Shown here in pieces: positions 5,677-9,139 of a stretch of 9,139 nucleotides of DNA. Position 1 is the stretch's first letter. Each line of letters begins with the position of its first letter. The notes under the pieces were generated by a model. It searched no databases, had not been told where the DNA came from, and saw only the letters and a program-made list of their open reading frames with translations. The position numbers were made by a program, and so were the translations under genes. Where the stretch lies: NCBI GenBank assembly GCA_025964295.1, contig JAOPZD010000147.1:1-9139 (forward strand). The letters are read 5' to 3'. The DNA is from Conexibacter sp. GTDB lineage: Bacteria > Actinomycetota > Thermoleophilia > Solirubrobacterales > Solirubrobacteraceae.

Positions 5677-6440
5677 CCGCGCGTGACCGCACCGTCCTGA
5701 TCGTCGTCGGGATCCTCGCCGTGCTCGGCGGGTTCTGGTTCCTGGCGATCAGCCCGAAGCGCAAGCAGGCCAACGACGTCGCCACGCAGATCGGCGCCGC
5801 GCAGGCCCGGCTCGACACGGCGCAGGCCAGCGCGTCCAGCGCCGAGGCCGCCAAGGCCAAGTACGCCGACGACTACGCGACGGTCGCCCGCCTGGGCAAG
5901 GCCGTCCCGGTCGACGACGAGATGCCGTCGCTGGTCTACCAGCTCGAGCAGACCGCCAAGGCCAACAAGGTCGACTTCCGCTCGATCAAGATGACCGGCA
6001 GCGTCACGAGCGCGGCGACCCCCGCCGCCAACGCCGTGGCCTCGGCCAACGGCACGGCGGCCTCGTCGGCCACGCCGGCCAGCACGGTCACCGCCGCGCT
6101 GCCGCCCGGCGCGACCGTCGGCGCCGCGGGCTTCCCGACGATGCCGTTCACGTTCGACTTCACGGGCTCGTTCTTCAACATGCAGCGGTTCCTGAAGTCC
6201 ATCGACGGGCTGACGTCCGTGCAGGGCAAGTCCATCAACGTCAAGGGCCGTCTGCTGACGGTCGACGGCGTCGGCCTCCAGGCCGGGCCCAAGGGCTTCC
6301 CGCAGGTTGACGCGACCGTCGTCGTCACCGCCTACCTGCTGCCCGCCGACGAGGGCCTGACCGCCGGCGCCACGGCGGCCGCGCCCACCACCGGCGGCGC
6401 GCCCTCCGCCACCGCCAGCCTGATCGGGAGCGACCGATGA
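5673..6440 (+). CDS. pilO: Type IV pilus assembly protein PilO
   Basis: This 255-residue protein has the PilO plan: short cytoplasmic N terminus, one transmembrane helix at about residues 7-26 (TVLIVVGILAVLGGFWFLAI), SPKRKQ, and a coiled coil at about 30-70. A conserved segment VPVDDEMPSLVYQLEQTAKANKVDF follows, then a ferredoxin-like C-terminal domain with FTFDFTGSFFNMQRFLKSIDGL and VDATVVVTAYLLP. PilO pairs with PilN in the membrane to form the alignment complex. A low-complexity Ala/Thr/Ser insert lies at about residues 108-145, and another Ala/Thr/Gly tail ends the protein. The start is GTG, overlapping the pilN stop by GTGA, with a G-rich SD (GGGGGG, 5659-5664). The end overlaps the next gene by ATGA. 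Confidence 0.9.
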   Translation: MTARDRTVLIVVGILAVLGGFWFLAISPKRKQANDVATQIGAAQARLDTAQASASSAEAAKAKYADDYATVARLGKAVPVDDEMPSLVYQLEQTAKANKVDFRSIKMTGSVTSAATPAANAVASANGTAASSATPASTVTAALPPGATVGAAGFPTMPFTFDFTGSFFNMQRFLKSIDGLTSVQGKSINVKGRLLTVDGVGLQAGPKGFPQVDATVVVTAYLLPADEGLTAGATAAAPTTGGAPSATASLIGSDR

Positions 6441-7474
6441 GCTTCTTCAAGAACGTCCTGCACGACCTGGTCGAGAAGCGCCTCTGGCCCGTCGCCATCG
6501 CGCTCGTCGCCGCGCTCGTCGCGGTGCCGATCGTCCTCGGCGGCAGCACCGCGTCGAACACGGGCGCCGCGACCGCCGGTGTGCCCGGCACGACGACCAA
6601 CGGCCTGGCCAACCACCGCGACGCCGCGCGCGCCCAGGTGGTCAGCCTCGAGGAGCAGGCGGCCGGCAAGGTCCAGCGCGCCGGCGCGCTGAAGAACCCC
6701 TTCGTCCAGCACCATCAGCCCAAGCTGGCCAAGACGGTCACCCAGGCCGTCAACACCACCAAGAGCATCGCCGACTCGCTGAGCGGCAAGTCCTCCGACG
6801 GCGGCGCCTCGACCGGCGGCACCAGCCCCACGACCACCACCCCGGCCAAGACGCCGTCGACGACCCCGACGACGCCGGCCAAGAAGGACACCAACCCGGA
6901 CGACACCTACCGGGTGAAGCTGACCTTCGGCGAGGTCGGGGCCGAGAAGACCTACGACAACGTCGCGCGCCTGACGCCGCTGCCGTCCTCGGACAACCCG
7001 TTCTTCGTCTACCTGGGCCTGGCCGCCGACCAGAAGTCCGCGATCTTCCTGGTCGACGCCGACGCTGTCCCGTCGGGCGACGGCACCTGCCAGCCCTCCG
7101 ACGACGAGTGCGAGCAGGTCCAGCTCAAGGCCGGCGACGTCGAGTTCTTCGACCTGCAGTCCGGCACCGCCGGCGTGGTCCAGTACCAGCTGACGCTCGA
7201 CTCCATCAAGAAGGTCACGGCGTCGAGCAAGGCCACGGCCGCGGCGGCCCACGCCCGCGAGTCCAAGGCCGGGCGGGAGTACCTGCGCCAGCTCGTCGCC
7301 GACGACCCGACCGCGCTGGACTCCTGGGACTACTCCAAGAGCCTCGGGCTGCTCGTCCGCAAGGACCCGGTCACGACGCCGGACGTCGCCAACGTGCCCG
7401 CGGCGGTCGCCGACGGCGCGTCGGGCCAGGCCGTCGAGCAGACCTCGACGGTGCTGACGGTCCCGGGCTCATAG
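6437..7474 (+). CDS. Uncharacterised single-pass membrane protein in the PilP position of the pilMNO operon
   Basis: This 345-residue protein matches no family I can name with confidence. Visible parts: a cytoplasmic N terminus (MSFFKNVLHDLVEKRLW), one transmembrane helix at about residues 17-35, a helical Ala/Gln-rich stretch, then a Thr/Pro/Ser linker at about 118-155. A compact, probably beta-rich domain follows at about 155-258, with LTFGEVGAEKTYDNVARLTPL, NPFFVYLGLAADQKSAIFLV and LKAGDVEFFDLQ. It contains Cys218 and Cys225, possibly a disulfide. A helix and an unstructured tail end it. ATGA overlap with pilO shows it belongs to the operon, so a role in the PilMNO platform is likely. In proteobacteria this slot holds the lipoprotein PilP; here there is no lipobox, and the anchor is a transmembrane helix. 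Order and domain style suggest a PilP analogue, but that is inference. Confidence 0.75.
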   Translation: MSFFKNVLHDLVEKRLWPVAIALVAALVAVPIVLGGSTASNTGAATAGVPGTTTNGLANHRDAARAQVVSLEEQAAGKVQRAGALKNPFVQHHQPKLAKTVTQAVNTTKSIADSLSGKSSDGGASTGGTSPTTTTPAKTPSTTPTTPAKKDTNPDDTYRVKLTFGEVGAEKTYDNVARLTPLPSSDNPFFVYLGLAADQKSAIFLVDADAVPSGDGTCQPSDDECEQVQLKAGDVEFFDLQSGTAGVVQYQLTLDSIKKVTASSKATAAAAHARESKAGREYLRQLVADDPTALDSWDYSKSLGLLVRKDPVTTPDVANVPAAVADGASGQAVEQTSTVLTVPGS

Positions 7475-7487
7475 ACTTCGGCGCCGC

Positions 7488-8657
7488 ATGGCGCTGAACC
7501 TGATCACCGCGGGCGAGTCCCACGGGCCCGGCCTGACCACCATCGTCGAGGGCCTGCCCGCGGGACTGGAGCTCGACCAGGAGTCGATCGACCGCGACAT
7601 GGCCCGGCGGCAGCTGGGCCATGGCCGTGGCGGGCGGATGAAGATCGAGAAGGACCACGCCAACGTCACGGCCGGCGTCCGGCACGGGCGCACGCTCGGC
7701 GGCCCGATCGCGCTGCAGGTCCCCAACCGCGACTACGCCAACTGGGAAGAGCGGATGAACCCGTGGCCCGTCGACGCCGACGTGCCCGAGGTGCACCTGC
7801 CGCGCCCGGGCCACGCCGACCTGGTCGGCGTGCAGAAGTACCGCTTCACCGACGTACGCAACGTGCTCGAGCGCGCCAGCGCCCGCGAGACCGCGGCACG
7901 CGTCGCGGGCGGCGCGCTGTGCAAGGCGTTCCTCGGCGCGCTGGGCGTTGAGATCCGCTCGCACGTCGTGCAGATCGGCGACGTCTACGCCGCGCCGCGC
8001 GAGGCGGCGCTGAGCGTCGAGGACTTCGCCGGCGTCGACGAGGACAAGGTTCGCTGCCTGGACCCCGAGGCGAGCCGCGCGATGGTCCAGCACATCAACG
8101 TGCAGCGCAAGGCCAACGAGTCGATCGGCGGCGTCTTCGAGGTCATCGCCTTCGGCCTGGTGCCGGGCCTGGGCTCCCACGTGTCGTGGGAGGAGCGCCT
8201 CGACGGCCGCGTCGGCGCGGCGCTGTGCTCGATCCAGGCGGCCAAGGGCGTGGCGTTCGGCGACGGCTTCGACCTGCCCGCCGCGCCCGGCTCGCAGTCC
8301 CACGACGAGATCTTCTGGACCCAGGAGCGCGGCTACTTCCGCGAGACCAACCACGCGGGCGGCCTCGAGGGCGGCATGACGACCGGCCAGCCGCTGCTGG
8401 CGCGCGTCGCGATGAAGCCGATCCCGACGCTGACCAAGCCGCTGCGCTCGGTCGACATCGACTCCCACGAGCCGGCGCAGGCGCTGCGCGAGCGCACCGA
8501 CTCCTGCGTGGTCCCGGCCGCGGGCGTCGTCGGCGAGGCGATGCTCGCCTACGTGATGGCCGACGCCTACCGCCGCAAGTTCGGCGGCGACCACATCGAC
8601 GACGTCCGCGAGGCGGTCGCGCGGTACACCGAGCGGATCGCGTGGCGGAGGGGCTGA
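7488..8657 (+). CDS. aroC: Chorismate synthase
   Basis: This 389-residue enzyme converts 5-enolpyruvylshikimate-3-phosphate to chorismate, the last step of the shikimate pathway, using reduced FMN as a catalytic cofactor. All three family signatures are present: GESHGPGL at residues 9-16 with active-site His12; the central RASARETAARVAGGA; and the C-terminal RTDSCVVPAAGVVGEAM. RRQLGHGRGGRMKIEKD near 40-56 and the conserved His109 in RPGHADLVG are also present. Length is typical of bacterial AroC. The ATG lies 13 bases after the upstream pilus gene with no terminator between, so it is probably read through from the pil operon. The SD is poor. A GTG 16 bases before its end starts aroK, so the two genes overlap. 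Confidence 0.97.
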   Translation: MALNLITAGESHGPGLTTIVEGLPAGLELDQESIDRDMARRQLGHGRGGRMKIEKDHANVTAGVRHGRTLGGPIALQVPNRDYANWEERMNPWPVDADVPEVHLPRPGHADLVGVQKYRFTDVRNVLERASARETAARVAGGALCKAFLGALGVEIRSHVVQIGDVYAAPREAALSVEDFAGVDEDKVRCLDPEASRAMVQHINVQRKANESIGGVFEVIAFGLVPGLGSHVSWEERLDGRVGAALCSIQAAKGVAFGDGFDLPAAPGSQSHDEIFWTQERGYFRETNHAGGLEGGMTTGQPLLARVAMKPIPTLTKPLRSVDIDSHEPAQALRERTDSCVVPAAGVVGEAMLAYVMADAYRRKFGGDHIDDVREAVARYTERIAWRRG

Positions 8658-9139
8658 CCGTCGTCATCGGCTTCATGGGCGCGGGGAAGACGACCCTGGC
8701 CCGTGAGCTCGCCGAGGCGCGCGGGGTGGCGCACGTCGACACCGACGCGCTCGTGGTCGAGCGGTTCGGGCGGCCGATCGCCGACGTCTTCGCGGCCGAG
8801 GGGGAGGCGGCGTTCCGGGCCGCGGAGGAGGAGGCCGTCCTGCGCGTGCTGGGCGCGGGCGCGGGCGCCGGCGCCGTCGTCTCGCTCGGCGGTGGCGCGG
8901 TGCTCTCCGAGCGCGTGCGCGCCGCGCTGGCGGCACACACCACCGTCCTGCTCGACGTCCCGCTCGACGTCGCCTGGGCGCGCGCGGCCGGCCACGGGCG
9001 CCCGCTGGCCGCCGACCGCGACGCCTTCGCCGCCCTGCACGCCGAGCGCGCGGCGATCTACGAGACGCTGGCCGACGCGCACCTGCCCCAGGCTGACCCG
9101 GGCGTGATCGTCCGCGCCGACGCCGCGCTGCGCGCGCTG
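8642..9139 (+). CDS. aroK: Shikimate kinase, 3' end cut by window edge
   Basis: This cytoplasmic enzyme phosphorylates shikimate at the 3-hydroxyl with ATP, two steps before AroC. The frame is open for 166 codons to the window end. Walker A is GFMGAGKT at residues 10-17. The shikimate-binding Asp33/Asp35 are in VDTD; FRAAEE (Arg59, Glu62) matches the family FRxxE motif; SLGGGAVL is the glycine-rich substrate loop; RAAGHGRPLAAD is the lid region with its arginine; and ERAAIYETLAD matches the C-terminal Arg-containing helix. The GTG start at 8642 gives a normal N terminus (MAEGLTVVIGF) and overlaps aroC by 16 bases; no other start precedes the P-loop strand. Family length is about 170 residues, so nearly all is here. 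aroB would be a common next gene, but it is not visible. Confidence 0.93.
   Translation, partial: MAEGLTVVIGFMGAGKTTLARELAEARGVAHVDTDALVVERFGRPIADVFAAEGEAAFRAAEEEAVLRVLGAGAGAGAVVSLGGGAVLSERVRAALAAHTTVLLDVPLDVAWARAAGHGRPLAADRDAFAALHAERAAIYETLADAHLPQADPGVIVRADAALRAL

Noticed and set aside
7371..8594. Long minus-strand frame opposite aroC
   Set aside because: It is the shadow of chorismate synthase, whose three signatures fix the coding strand and frame.
1..9139. CRISPR array, tRNA, insertion sequence or prophage
   Set aside because: No regularly spaced repeats, tRNA-like cloverleaf, transposase frame or terminal inverted repeats were seen. The only direct repeat is the pilin coding segment.

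Overview
The window is very GC-rich, has no strongly AT-rich stretch, and uses mostly C- or G-ending codons. This fits a high-GC actinobacterium. A type IV pilus PilM/PilN/PilO set without a secretin gene, followed directly by shikimate-pathway genes, suggests a monoderm of the Thermoleophilia/Solirubrobacterales kind. That placement is inference from gene content and composition, not from a marker gene.

Layout. Bases 1-1554 (minus strand) hold most of a large polytopic membrane protein with a signal peptide, resembling the GT-C/GT87 (DUF2029) mannosyltransferase-like family; its 3' end lies outside the window. A 277-base divergent intergenic region follows (1555-1831). Everything after it is on the plus strand: pilin pilA1 (1832-2245, TTG start), a strong terminator-like hairpin, a second pilin pilA2 (2472-2888), prepilin peptidase pilD (2935-3690), a 130-base leader with nested inverted repeats, then a tightly coupled block of pilM (3821-4879), pilN (4876-5676), pilO (5673-6440) and an unnamed membrane protein in the position PilP has elsewhere (6437-7474). 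Each junction inside this block is a 4-base start/stop overlap. Thirteen bases later comes aroC (7488-8657, chorismate synthase), and overlapping its end is aroK (8642 onward, shikimate kinase, cut off by the window edge).

How it works together. PilD would cut and N-methylate the class III signal peptides of both pilins at Gly11/Phe12. PilM (cytoplasmic, actin-like), PilN and PilO (single-pass membrane proteins) and probably the fourth gene product would form the alignment/platform complex that links cytoplasmic motors to the growing pilus. The extension and retraction ATPases (PilB, PilT) and the platform protein PilC are not in this window. The aro genes are metabolic and look co-transcribed with the pilus block. 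Pilus genes running into aro genes recall the pilMNOPQ-aroK-aroB order of gammaproteobacteria.

Most notable signals: two pilins sharing an almost identical 84-base segment but with diverged C-terminal parts; a GC-rich hairpin between them; a short motif (CTTGCTGC followed by AA, CCTG and CCCCGA) in both pilin leaders; and the unassigned fourth gene of the pilMNO block. I see no tRNA, rRNA, CRISPR array, insertion sequence or clear phage element.
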